From Massilia solisilvae (GTDB lineage Bacteria > Pseudomonadota > Gammaproteobacteria > Burkholderiales > Burkholderiaceae_D), in NCBI RefSeq assembly GCF_024753215.1, contig NZ_JANUGV010000003.1:62001-126000 (forward strand): DNA of 64,000 nt, written 5' to 3'. This document shows positions 26,429 to 34,668 of the stretch, piece by piece. Each line of letters opens with the position of its first letter. Within the stretch, counting starts at the first letter, position 1. Both the position numbers and the translations under genes were made by a program. A model generated the notes under the pieces. That model worked only from the letters and a program-made list of their open reading frames with translations. It did no database searches and was not told the DNA's origin.

Positions 26429-27889
26429 TTGACGACGACACTGAGCCAAAAGCTGACCCGCACCAAAACCGCAGAGCGCACACTGGACGAGGGCCATGGC
26501 CACGACGGCAACCGGCTTGGTCGCACGCTGGGTTTGTTTCCGCTGACCATGATCGGTGTCGGGGCAACCATCGGCACCGGTATTTTCTTCACCATGGTGG
26601 AGGCGGTGCCCAAGGCCGGCCCGTCGGTCGTACTGTCGTTCTTGCTGGCCGCGCTCACCGCCGGCCTGACGGCCTTGTGCTACGCCGAGCTGGCCGACCG
26701 TGTGCCGGCGTCGGGCTCGTCGTATTCGTTTGCCTACGCCACGGTGGGCGAGTTCGGTGCCTTCGTGGTGGCGGCCTGCCTGCTGCTCGAATACGGCCTG
26801 GCAGCGTCGGCCACGGCGATCGGCTGGTCCGACTACCTGAACAATTTCCTGCACAACGCGGTCGGCTGGCAGATCCCCGAAGCGCTGCGCTCGCCGATGA
26901 TCGTTTCCGGCAAGGCGGGCACGGAGTTCCATTTTGGCCACATCAACCTGCCGCCGATCCTGCTGGTGGTGCTGTGCTGCGTGCTGCTGATCCGCGGCAC
27001 GCGCGAGTCAGCCACCACCAATGCGATCATGGTGCTGATCAAGCTGGCGATCCTGGTGTTCTTTTCCGTGATCGCCTTTACTGGCTTTAACATCAACAAC
27101 TTCCATCCGTTCTTCGCGGGCACCAAGGGACTGGGCGACATGGCAGGCGTGACGGCGGCCGCCGGCACGGTGTTCTTTTCGTTCATTGGCCTGGACACCA
27201 TCGCCACGGCGGGCGAGGAAACCCGGAACCCGACCCGCGACGTGCCGATCGGCATTCTGCTGGCGCTGGGCATTGTGACCGTGTTCTACATGCTGGTGGC
27301 GGTGGCCGCCCTCGGCGCGCAGCCGGCCGCGCTGTTCGAAGGGCAGGAGGCGGGACTGTCGGTGATCCTGCAGAACGTGACCGGCCAGGCCTGGCCGGCG
27401 CTGATTTTGTCGGCCGGCGCGGTGATCTCGGTGTTTTCCGTGACGCTGGTGACGATCTATGGCCAGACCCGCATCCTGTACGCGATCAGCCGCGATGGCC
27501 TGATCCCCAAGACCTTCCAGACCGTCAACCCGCGCACGCTGGCGCCGGTGAGCAACACGGTGATCGTGTCGGTCGTGGTCGGCATCGTGGCCGGCCTGGT
27601 CGATTCGACCTTCCTCTGGGACATGGTGAGCATGGGCACGCTGACCGCCTTTATCGTGGTGTCGATCGCGGTGCCGGTGATCCGCAAGAAGCAGGGCGAG
27701 GGCGTACGCAAGGGCTTCCGCGTGCCGTTCGGGCCCTATGTCGTGCCGGGGCTGTCGATCCTGGCCTGCCTGTACATCATGAAGGACCTGTCGCACACGA
27801 CCTTCCGCGTGTTCGCGATCTGGATGACGGTGGCGATCATTACCTACTTCGTGTACGGCGTGCGCAACAGCCGGCTGAACCACCGCTAA
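26429..27889 (+). CDS. APC-family amino acid permease
   Basis: 486-residue inner-membrane transporter with about 12 segments. Seen: LFPLTMIGVGATIGTGIFF (the unwound helix 1 motif GxGIGxGIF type), TALCYAELADRVPASGSSYSFAYATVGE, and FFSFIGLDTIATAGEETRNPTRDVPIGI. This places it with the cationic/branched amino acid transporters of the CAT-like APA family. The start is uncertain: TTG at 26429 after AAAGGA, or TTG at 26396 after CGGAGA. A TATAAT at 26364-26369 would serve as the -10. The substrate is unknown; proximity to the arginine genes is only suggestive. Confidence 0.87.
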   Translation: MTTTLSQKLTRTKTAERTLDEGHGHDGNRLGRTLGLFPLTMIGVGATIGTGIFFTMVEAVPKAGPSVVLSFLLAALTAGLTALCYAELADRVPASGSSYSFAYATVGEFGAFVVAACLLLEYGLAASATAIGWSDYLNNFLHNAVGWQIPEALRSPMIVSGKAGTEFHFGHINLPPILLVVLCCVLLIRGTRESATTNAIMVLIKLAILVFFSVIAFTGFNINNFHPFFAGTKGLGDMAGVTAAAGTVFFSFIGLDTIATAGEETRNPTRDVPIGILLALGIVTVFYMLVAVAALGAQPAALFEGQEAGLSVILQNVTGQAWPALILSAGAVISVFSVTLVTIYGQTRILYAISRDGLIPKTFQTVNPRTLAPVSNTVIVSVVVGIVAGLVDSTFLWDMVSMGTLTAFIVVSIAVPVIRKKQGEGVRKGFRVPFGPYVVPGLSILACLYIMKDLSHTTFRVFAIWMTVAIITYFVYGVRNSRLNHR

Positions 27890-27895
27890 GGGGCG

Positions 27896-28537
27896 TCAGG
27901 CCGCCCACTCGGCCACGCCTTCCTGCAGCTGGACGGCGTCGATGCCGTGCCGGCGCAGCAGCCGCACGGCATCGGCCGACATCAGGCAAAACGGCCCGCG
28001 GCAGTAGGCGATTACCGGCTTGTCCCGGGGCAGCTCGGACAGCCGCGTTTTCAGCTCCGCGACGGGCATCGAGCGCGCAAACGGCAAGTGGCCGGCCTCG
28101 AATTCGTCCGCGGGCCGCACGTCGATCACCACCACGTCGCCACGACGTGCCTTGGCCAGCAGGTCGTCACGGTTGTTGCCTTCCCATTCATGGGTGGCGG
28201 CGCGCAGGCCGCGCAGCGCTTCCTGCAGCTCGAACAGGCGGTCTTCGGCCAGCAGCCGGATCGCGACCCAGAAGCGGGCCACATCTTCGCTTGCCAGGCG
28301 GTAGACGACAAAGCGTCCCTGGCGCTCGGCATCGACCAGGCGCGCGGCCTTCAGTTCCTTCAGGTGTGCACTGGTCAGCTTGACGCTGATGCCCGCGTCC
28401 TGCGCCAGCACCTCCACCGTCTTGGGCGATTGGCACAACAGTTCCAGCAGCTCCAGCCGCTTTGGGCTGGCCGCCGCCTTGCCGATGCGCGCCACCTGCT
28501 CGTAGAGCGCGTCCTTGATGCTTCGATTCGATGTCAT
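27896..28537 (-). CDS. ArsR-family regulator fused to a rhodanese domain
   Basis: 213 residues. N-terminal ArsR winged helix (about 1-95; AAASPKRLELLELLCQSPKTVEVLA, ISVKLTSAHLKELKAARLV) and C-terminal rhodanese domain (about 115-213; VVVIDVRPADEFEAGHLPFARSMPV, active-site loop CRGPFC). Such fusions are thought to sense sulfane sulfur or thiols through the rhodanese Cys. It is divergent from the MFS gene at 28651; an AT-rich inverted repeat between them is the likely operator. The gene converges on the amino acid permease with only 6 bases between stops. An in-frame GTG at 28564 could add nine residues. Confidence 0.85.
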   Translation of the reverse strand: MTSNRSIKDALYEQVARIGKAAASPKRLELLELLCQSPKTVEVLAQDAGISVKLTSAHLKELKAARLVDAERQGRFVVYRLASEDVARFWVAIRLLAEDRLFELQEALRGLRAATHEWEGNNRDDLLAKARRGDVVVIDVRPADEFEAGHLPFARSMPVAELKTRLSELPRDKPVIAYCRGPFCLMSADAVRLLRRHGIDAVQLQEGVAEWAA

Positions 28538-28584
28538 GGGAGAAGTCTGGGCAATGCCGGACACGGGGTCAAGTGCCGGCCGGG

Positions 28585-28638
28585 TTGACGTGCCGTGCGG
28601 GCGTGGATTACATTATATTCTAATAATCGTTGGAATAT
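28585..28638 (+). promoter_or_regulatory. MFS promoter and probable ArsR-type operator
   Basis: TTGACG (28585-28590), an 18-base spacer and TACATT (28609-28614) form a promoter. Immediately after it ATATTC (28615-28620) and GAATAT (28633-28638) form an inverted repeat in an AT-rich stretch that stands out in this genome. Its place over the transcription start suits repression by the divergent ArsR-rhodanese protein. Confidence 0.5.
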
Positions 28639-28650
28639 AGGAGGGATGCG

Positions 28651-29931
28651 ATGTCCGAGGCAGCGCGCAATCTCGCGCCCCGGCCAGTCAGGCACGCGCT
28701 GCAACTGGGGCTGAAGGCAAACTGGCGCCAGTTCGCGCTGCTGGTCCTGGTCAACGCCTTCGTCGGGGCCATGGTGGGCATGGAGCGCGCCATCCTGCCG
28801 GCGATCGCGGAACAGGAATTCCGGCTGGTCGCGCATTCCGCGATCCTCGCCTTCATCGTCGTGTTTGGCGTAGCCAAGGCGCTCACCAACTATGTTGCCG
28901 GGCGCTTTTCGGATGCGTATGGCCGCAAGGCGATCCTGGTTGCCGGCTGGCTGTGCGCGGTGCCGGTGCCGTTCATGCTGATGTGGGCGCCGTCGTGGAA
29001 CTGGATCCTCGCCGCCAATGCGCTGCTTGGCATCAGCCAGGGCCTGACCTGGTCGACGACCGTGATCATGAAGATCGACCTGGCCGGGCCCGCAAACCGC
29101 GGCACGGCGATGGGCATCAACGAGTTTGCCGGCTATTGCGCGGTCGGCGCCGCGGCGCTGGCCAGCGGCTGGCTGGCGGCGCGCTACGGCTTGCGGCCCG
29201 AACCGTTCTACCTGGGCGTGGCTTACGTCGTGCTCGGACTGCTGCTGTCGGTGACGGCGGTGCGCGAGACGCGCGACTACGCGCACCACGAGGCCGGCGC
29301 CGCGCCACCAGCGGCGCGGCCCTCGCAACGCGAGATCTATGCGCGCACCACCTGGCGCGACCCCGACCTGTCATCGATCAGCCAGGCGGGCCTGGTGAAC
29401 AATCTCAACGACGGCATGGCCTGGGGCCTGTTCCCGCTCATTTTCGCCGCGGCGGGCTTGTCGCTGCGGCAGATTGGCGTGCTGGCGGCACTCTATCCGG
29501 CGGTGTGGGGCGTGTGCCAGCTGTTCACCGGGGCACTGTCCGACCGCATCGGGCGCAAGGGCCTGATCGTGGCGGGCATGTGGGTGCAGGCGGTGGGCAT
29601 CGCGCTGGTCGCCGTGTCTGCGGCGTTCGCGTGGTTCGCGTGCGGCGCGCTGCTGCTTGGCGTTGGCACGGCCATGGTCTATCCGACCTTGCTGGCCGCG
29701 ATCGGCGACGTGGTGAACCCGGCCTGGCGCGCTTCCGCCGTCGGCGTCTATCGGCTCTGGCGCGACCTCGGTTATGCGGTCGGCGCCTTGCTGTCCGGCC
29801 TCGTGGCGGACCGCTTCGGTGTTCCCGTCGCGGTGTGGGTGGTGGCGGCCCTGACCTTCCTGTCGGGCCTGGTGGTGGCGGTGCGCATGCGCGAGACGCG
29901 GCACGCCCGCCACGACCGCGCCACGCGCTGA
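28651..29931 (+). CDS. Major facilitator superfamily transporter
   Basis: 426 residues, about 12 membrane segments. The MFS loop motif appears as YVAGRFSDAYGRKAILVAGW after segment 2 and again as FTGALSDRIGRKGLIVAGMW in the second half. The ATG follows GGAGGGATGCG; an earlier ATG at 28630 lacks a site. It shares its promoter region with the ArsR-rhodanese regulator, so a role in efflux of a sulfur compound or metalloid is plausible but unproven. Confidence 0.85.
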   Translation: MSEAARNLAPRPVRHALQLGLKANWRQFALLVLVNAFVGAMVGMERAILPAIAEQEFRLVAHSAILAFIVVFGVAKALTNYVAGRFSDAYGRKAILVAGWLCAVPVPFMLMWAPSWNWILAANALLGISQGLTWSTTVIMKIDLAGPANRGTAMGINEFAGYCAVGAAALASGWLAARYGLRPEPFYLGVAYVVLGLLLSVTAVRETRDYAHHEAGAAPPAARPSQREIYARTTWRDPDLSSISQAGLVNNLNDGMAWGLFPLIFAAAGLSLRQIGVLAALYPAVWGVCQLFTGALSDRIGRKGLIVAGMWVQAVGIALVAVSAAFAWFACGALLLGVGTAMVYPTLLAAIGDVVNPAWRASAVGVYRLWRDLGYAVGALLSGLVADRFGVPVAVWVVAALTFLSGLVVAVRMRETRHARHDRATR

Positions 29932-29952
29932 ATGCGCCAGCCCAAAGAAAAA

Positions 29953-29978
29953 GGCCGGGAGATTCCCGGCCCTTTTTC
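29953..29978. terminator. Bidirectional Rho-independent terminator
   Basis: Stem GGCCGGGA / TCCCGGCC with loop GAT, flanked by AAAGAAAAA on the left and CTTTTTC on the right. It separates the convergent MFS (plus) and cytochrome c (minus) genes and can work in both directions. Confidence 0.82.
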
Positions 29979-29999
29979 GGTGCGTGCGCGCTGCGCCGA

Positions 30000-30320
30000 T
30001 CAGCTCGACTTGGAGACCATGAAGTCGATCGCTGCCTGCACTTCGGCGTCTTTCAGCGCCGGGTTGCCGCCTTTGGACGGCATCATTTTGAAGCCTTCCA
30101 GCGCGTGCTTGTACAGGGTCGGTTTGCCTTGCTTGATGCGCGGCGCCCAGCCAGCCTTGTCGCCCAGCTTGGGCGCGTTCAGCACGCCGCTGCCGTGGCA
30201 CGAGACGCAGGTCGCGTTGTAGGTTTTTTCGCCGAGAGCGAGGTCGGGTTTGCCTGCGGCTTGGGCGCCGAATGCGGCCAGGCTGGCCACAGCCAGGATC
30301 ACGAGCTTCGATACTTTCAT
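30000..30320 (-). CDS. Small periplasmic monohaem cytochrome c (c5-like)
   Basis: 106 residues. A signal peptide (MKVSKLVILAVASLAAFGAQA) precedes one haem site, CVSCH, and a distal Met in KMMPSKGG. The LGEKTYNATCVSCHGSGVLNAPKLGDKAGW pattern is that of the c5/c555 family, which carries electrons between bc1 or other donors and terminal reductases. The start follows AAAAGGAACGTTTC. Being next to the nos cluster it could donate electrons to NosZ, but it has its own promoter. Confidence 0.87.
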   Translation of the reverse strand: MKVSKLVILAVASLAAFGAQAAGKPDLALGEKTYNATCVSCHGSGVLNAPKLGDKAGWAPRIKQGKPTLYKHALEGFKMMPSKGGNPALKDAEVQAAIDFMVSKSS

Positions 30321-30362
30321 GAAACGTTCCTTTTGATGCGGTTTTGGTTGCGGGATTCTGCA

Positions 30363-30392
30363 ACTGTACATTGTCCCGGCGAATTGCTGCAA
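30363..30392 (-). promoter_or_regulatory. Candidate promoter of the cytochrome c gene
   Basis: On the minus strand TTGCAG (30392-30387), an 18-base spacer and TACAGT (30368-30363), 43 bases before the ATG. The rest of the 364-base gap up to apbE (30685) holds only a family 2 repeat; no gene is supported between 30393 and 30607. Confidence 0.4.
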
Positions 30393-30610
30393 AAAAAATG
30401 AACCAAATCATGAAAAATGGAGGGACGGGTGTGGCCTTGCGTGTACGGCACACGTCCGCCGCGCTGCCGCCAGGCAGGACCACCAGCCCGCCGCGCGGCA
30501 GCGCGTTGACGCCTTCTTGTTTGAGTGGCATGCGTCTTCATCTTTGCACGCGATGCGCACTTGTCCCTGTTCGAACGCAAGCGAATGCGAACGGCAGCAT
30601 AGTTGCGTCT

Positions 30611-30676
30611 GCCCACGCGTTCAGCCAGGGATGAGCCGCTTGGACGCGTGGGCAGGAAACCTGCCCACCCTACGTG
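30611..30676. repeat. Family 2 palindromic repeat
   Basis: CTGCCCACGCGTTCA at 30611-30625, then GGACGCGTGGGCAG-GAAAC-CTGCCCACCC ending at 30676. It lies 8 bases after the apbE stop codon (minus strand), where a hairpin could end transcription of the nos operon. Confidence 0.78.
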
Positions 30677-30684
30677 TCTACGCG

Positions 30685-31686
30685 TCAATGTTTGTCGAGG
30701 CGCGCCTGCATTGCCGGCGTCATCACGACATTGCGGTTGGCGTCCACCAGCAGCACTTCGGTCAGGCCCAGGCGCTCGGCCATTTCTTTCCAGTGCTGCG
30801 GCCCGGAAACGAAGAGCGGCTTGGAGTGGCCGTCCGAGCGCAGGCCCACGTGCTCGCCGCCGCTGGCGATGATCGTCACCGAAGCGACCGTGTCGGTGGT
30901 GTCGCCGGTGCGCGGGTCGATGATGTGCGGGTGGCGCTTGCCGTCCTTCATGAAGTAGCGCTGGTAGTCGCCGCTGGTGCCGATCGCTTCGTTGTCGTGC
31001 AGCTCGACGCTGGCCAGCGCGCCGTCGCCGCGCGGGTCCTTGATGCCCACGCGCCAAGGGCGTTCGCCCGGCTGGCCGATGGCGATCATGTTGCCACCGG
31101 TGTTGACCAGCGCTGCCTTCACGTGTGCGGCGCGCAGGATCTCCACGGCGCGGTCCAGTGCGTAGCCCTTGGCGTAGCCGCCCAGGTCGATCATCACCGC
31201 CGGGTTCACGCTGCGGATGCGCGTGCCCTGGTAGCGCAGGTCCGACAGGCGCGGATTGGCCTTCACCCACTTGTCGATCTCGGCCTGCGATGGCCCCTGC
31301 GCGTGGATGTCGCTGCTCTGGAAACCCCACAACCGGATCAGGTGGCCGATCGCGGGGTTGAACAGGTTGTCCGATTGCGCCGACAGCAGCGCGGCCGATT
31401 GCAGCAGGCTGACCATTTCGGCGTCGGCCTGGAAGGTCTCGCCGCGCGCGATCGCGTCGTTCAGCGCCGTGAGCTGGCTTGGCTGCCAGGCGTGGAACTT
31501 GTGGTGCAGGCGGTCGAATTCGCGCAGCACCTCGTCGCCCAGCTGCTGGGCGCGCTGTTCGCTTTCGCCGTAGATGCTGACCTCGACCTGGGTGCCGAAC
31601 ACGTGCCCCTGCACGTGATAGACCTGGTCGTGCCGGGCGCAGCCCGCAAGCAGCAGGAACAGCCAGCCAATGAACAGGATTCTCAT
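30685..31686 (-). CDS. nosX: FAD:protein FMN transferase (NosX/ApbE)
   Basis: 333-residue lipoprotein (LLLAGC, Cys16) of the ApbE family. It attaches FMN covalently to Thr in target proteins; the expected substrate here is NosR, which carries DGISGAT. Seen: HVFGTQVEVSIYG, FDRLHHKFHAW, VMIDLGGYAKGYALDRAVE, ALVNTGGNMIAIG and HIIDPRTGDTTDTVASVTII, which holds the metal and FAD ligands. It is last in the nos operon, 13 bases after nosY. A nosL gene, usual at this place, is absent. Confidence 0.88.
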   Translation of the reverse strand: MRILFIGWLFLLLAGCARHDQVYHVQGHVFGTQVEVSIYGESEQRAQQLGDEVLREFDRLHHKFHAWQPSQLTALNDAIARGETFQADAEMVSLLQSAALLSAQSDNLFNPAIGHLIRLWGFQSSDIHAQGPSQAEIDKWVKANPRLSDLRYQGTRIRSVNPAVMIDLGGYAKGYALDRAVEILRAAHVKAALVNTGGNMIAIGQPGERPWRVGIKDPRGDGALASVELHDNEAIGTSGDYQRYFMKDGKRHPHIIDPRTGDTTDTVASVTIIASGGEHVGLRSDGHSKPLFVSGPQHWKEMAERLGLTEVLLVDANRNVVMTPAMQARLDKH

Positions 31687-31699
31687 CGCAAGCTCCTTG

Positions 31700-32521
31700 T
31701 CAGCGGAAGCGCCACGCCGACAGCGCGAGCGGCACGCCGATCCACGCGGCCATCGCGCCCACCAGCAGCAGCGGCGAGGTCAGCACGCCGGGCACGGCGG
31801 TGGCCAGGCCATACATGTCCTGCACGTCGCCGGAACCGAAGATGTTCAGCATGCGGAACACGTCGGCGGGATTGAGCATCAGGAGCGCGCCGAACACGCC
31901 GCTGCCGAGCGCGCCGTTGCTGGCGACCAGCGCGCCGGTCAGGCCCAGGTCGAAGGCCAGCACGAACAGGAACCACAGGCCGATGGCGGCGCCGCTGGCG
32001 CGGATGCGGTCGCGCGACAGCACGGACACCAGCATCGCCATGCTGAGGAAGGCCATCCCCATCAGCACGGCGCTGCCTGCAAAGCCCGCGTAGTGCCACA
32101 CGTCGTGGCTCTTGAAGTGCGGCGCCAGCGGCAGCGCCGCCAGCACCAGGCCGCCGGCGGTGGCGCAGGCCAGCGCCGCCGACAGGCCGGCGAATTTGCC
32201 GAGCAGGATCTCGAAGCGCGTGATCGGCATCGATACCAGGAGGTCGAGCGAGCCGCGTTCGCGCTCGCCGACGATGGCGTCGTAGCCGAGCATGAGCGCG
32301 ATCAGCGGCACCAGGTACACGGCCAGGCTGGTCAGGCTGGCCACCGTCACCTCGATGCCGCGAAAGCCGACCTGGCCCTGCTGGGCGCTGCCGGCATAGG
32401 CGATGGCCAGCGCGAGCAGCGCCAGCACCAGCGCCACGGCCAGCACCCAGCGGTTGCGCAGGCGGTCGCGGAATTCCTGGCGCGCGATCACGCCTGCCTG
32501 GCGCAATTCAATGCGTGCCAT
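31700..32521 (-). CDS. nosY: NosY, ABC permease for nitrous oxide reductase maturation
   Basis: 273-residue inner-membrane protein with about six segments (RWVLAVALVLALLALAIAYAG at the N-terminus; further segments near 65, 110, 145, 185 and 250). With NosF and NosD it forms the transporter needed to assemble the CuZ centre of NosZ. The EARQEFRDRLRNRW-type start and GERERGSLDLLVSMPITRFEILLGKF are typical. The ATG follows GGAGGCAAGC and lies inside the end of nosF (14-base overlap). Confidence 0.9.
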   Translation of the reverse strand: MARIELRQAGVIARQEFRDRLRNRWVLAVALVLALLALAIAYAGSAQQGQVGFRGIEVTVASLTSLAVYLVPLIALMLGYDAIVGERERGSLDLLVSMPITRFEILLGKFAGLSAALACATAGGLVLAALPLAPHFKSHDVWHYAGFAGSAVLMGMAFLSMAMLVSVLSRDRIRASGAAIGLWFLFVLAFDLGLTGALVASNGALGSGVFGALLMLNPADVFRMLNIFGSGDVQDMYGLATAVPGVLTSPLLLVGAMAAWIGVPLALSAWRFR

Positions 32522-33428
32522 GCTTGCCTCCAAATCCAAGGAAGAGTTGTTCGAGCGATGCTTCCTGCACCGACAGGTCGAGCACCGCGTCGCCCAGCGC
32601 GGCCACGCGCGCGATCAGCGCCATTTTCTGGTGCGGCGCGCAGGCGATGCGCACGCGGTCGGCCAGCACCTCGATGGCGTGCTCGCCGGCCAGGCTGGCT
32701 TCGATGCGCATCGCGTCGCCTTCGCGCACGCGCACCTCGATGCGCGCGTGCTGGGAGGTGGATGCGCGCAGCTCGGCCAGGGTGCCGCGCGCGGCCACGC
32801 GGCCGGCGCGCAGGATCACCAGCTGGTCCACGCGGTCCTGGATGTCGGCCAGGATGTGCGAGGTGATCACCACCGTGGTGCCGCCGGCCTGCACTTCGCG
32901 CAGCACCTGGTAGAAGTCGTGGATGCCCTCGGGGTCAAGGCCGTTGGTCGGCTCGTCGAGGAACACCAGGTCCGGCTCGCCCAGCAGCACCTGGGCAAAG
33001 CCAAGGCGCTGGCGCATGCCCTTCGAGTAGCCGCCCACGCGGCGCCCGGCGGCGCGCGCCAGGCCCACGCGCTCGAGCACGCCGATGCACTCCTTGCGCG
33101 GCACGCCCTTGAGGTCGGCGAACAGGCGCAGCACCTCGCCGCCGGTCAGGTTGTCGTAGGTGGCGAAGGTCTCGGGCAGGTAGCCGATGCGGCGGCGCGC
33201 CTGGCGAAAGCGCTCGCCGCTGACCGGGGCGCCGTCCAGCAGCACGTCGCCGCTGGTCGGCTGGATCAGGCCGAGCATCACCTTGAACAGGGTGCTCTTG
33301 CCGGCGCCGTTGTGGCCGATCAGGCCGACCATCTGGCCGCTGCCGATGGCCAGGCTCACGCCGTCGAGCGCCTGCACCTCGCCGAAGCGGCAGCTCACGT
33401 TGCGTACTTCAATGCGGTAGTCCGCCAT
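32508..33428 (-). CDS. nosF: NosF, ABC ATPase for nitrous oxide reductase maturation
   Basis: 306 residues. Walker A GHNGAGKS at 38-45, signature YSKGMRQRLGFAQ and Walker B LVFLDEPTNGLD, then the switch His in TSHILADIQ. It energises the NosFY transporter that cooperates with periplasmic NosD. The start overlaps the end of nosD by 20 bases and the stop overlaps nosY, so the three are translationally coupled. Confidence 0.92.
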   Translation of the reverse strand: MADYRIEVRNVSCRFGEVQALDGVSLAIGSGQMVGLIGHNGAGKSTLFKVMLGLIQPTSGDVLLDGAPVSGERFRQARRRIGYLPETFATYDNLTGGEVLRLFADLKGVPRKECIGVLERVGLARAAGRRVGGYSKGMRQRLGFAQVLLGEPDLVFLDEPTNGLDPEGIHDFYQVLREVQAGGTTVVITSHILADIQDRVDQLVILRAGRVAARGTLAELRASTSQHARIEVRVREGDAMRIEASLAGEHAIEVLADRVRIACAPHQKMALIARVAALGDAVLDLSVQEASLEQLFLGFGGKHGTH

Positions 33429-34668
33429 TCCATTTGCTCCAATTGGTGTGCCACGGCTTCATGCGCGGGTGCTGCTCGGTCACGCTGGGCGCACGCAGCA
33501 CCGGGAACTGGCGCGCGGCAAAGCGCAGCGCCTGCAGCGCGGGGCTGGACAGCATCAGCTTGGCCAGCGGGTACTGCCAGCTGATGCGGTCCACGATGTC
33601 GTTCGCTTCGTAGCGCAGGTCGCCGCGGCCGTCGCCGTCCTGATCCCAGCCGCGGTAGTTGCTCCAGTAGTTGGGCTGCTTGCGGCCCCACTCGACGTCC
33701 TTGGACGCGACGAATTCGACCTGCTCCTGGTTGTTGATGAAGTCGTTGCCGTCCACCTGGTTGTTGCTGGAGCCCGCGGTCAGCTGCACGCCGTTGCGGT
33801 TGCCGACCACCAGGTTGCCACGGATCGTGTTGAACTCGGCGTCGTAGATGAAGAAGCCGCGGTCGTTGCCGGCCACGATGTTGTCCTCGATGAGCGAGTC
33901 CTGGATCGTGCGCAGCATGATGCCGTGCTCCTCGTTGCCCCAGGCGCGGTTGCGGCGCACCACCAGGTGGCGCACCTCCATCAGCGCCAGCCCGCCGCGG
34001 TTGTGCCAGGTCTCGTTGTCTTCCCAGGTGCTGTCGTTGGTGTTCATGTAGTGGGTCCCGTAGCGCACGTCGTGCAGGCGGTTGCCGCGAAACAGCGCGT
34101 GCTGCGAGTAGTCCACGTAGATGCCGTCGCGGGTGTGGCTGACGGTGTTGCCGATCACCTGCGAGTTGATGGTGTTGTACACCTGGATGCCGTTGCCGCG
34201 GTCGGCCGAGAACAGGTCGGCGCGGCCGACGATGGTGTTGTGCTCGATGGTGGAATCGGCCGACTGCTCCAGCCACACGCCGAACAGGTTGGCGGTGAGC
34301 TCGCAATCGGCCACGCGCGCGCGGTCCGAGCCGGGCTGGATGTAGATGCCGGCGTTCTGCGCGTCCAGGTTGATGCCGCTGCCCTGCACGGCCAGGCCGC
34401 GGATGGTCACGTCCTGGGCGCGCACCCGGATCACGTCGCCCTTGCCGCCGCCGTGCACCAGCGGTTTGCCCACGCCTTCGAGCGTGAGCGGCTTGTCGAT
34501 CACCAGGTTCTCGCGGTAGGTGCCGGCGGCCACCTGCACGGTGTCGCCGACGCGCGCCGCGCGCAGCGCGGCCGCAATCGACTGGCCGCTTTCCACCCGC
34601 AGCACGGCGGCGTGGGCGCTGGCCGCAGCTAGCATCAGCGCGGCCAGCAGGCCTATGTGCCCCTTCAT
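33409..34668 (-). CDS. nosD: NosD, periplasmic copper-site maturation protein
   Basis: 419 residues with a signal peptide (MKGHIGLLAALMLAAASAHA) and a right-handed parallel beta-helix of CASH/PbH1 repeats (for example RGNGIQVYNTINSQVIGNTV, HDVRYGTHYMNTNDSTWEDN, HGIMLRTIQDSLIEDNIV). It works with NosFY in building CuZ. The start is the ATG inside the ATGA overlap with nosR (34665-34668); the open frame continues upstream inside nosR but carries no signal peptide. The C-terminus has the NYWSNYRGWDQDGDGRGD block common to NosD. Confidence 0.92.
   Translation of the reverse strand: MKGHIGLLAALMLAAASAHAAVLRVESGQSIAAALRAARVGDTVQVAAGTYRENLVIDKPLTLEGVGKPLVHGGGKGDVIRVRAQDVTIRGLAVQGSGINLDAQNAGIYIQPGSDRARVADCELTANLFGVWLEQSADSTIEHNTIVGRADLFSADRGNGIQVYNTINSQVIGNTVSHTRDGIYVDYSQHALFRGNRLHDVRYGTHYMNTNDSTWEDNETWHNRGGLALMEVRHLVVRRNRAWGNEEHGIMLRTIQDSLIEDNIVAGNDRGFFIYDAEFNTIRGNLVVGNRNGVQLTAGSSNNQVDGNDFINNQEQVEFVASKDVEWGRKQPNYWSNYRGWDQDGDGRGDLRYEANDIVDRISWQYPLAKLMLSSPALQALRFAARQFPVLRAPSVTEQHPRMKPWHTNWSKWNGGLPH

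Noticed and set aside
30393..30607. Possible small gene on the minus strand beginning MPLKQEGVNALPRGG (start near 30531)
   Set aside because: The frame runs on as a shadow through the cytochrome c gene, has no ribosome-binding site that I can support, and matches nothing I recognise.
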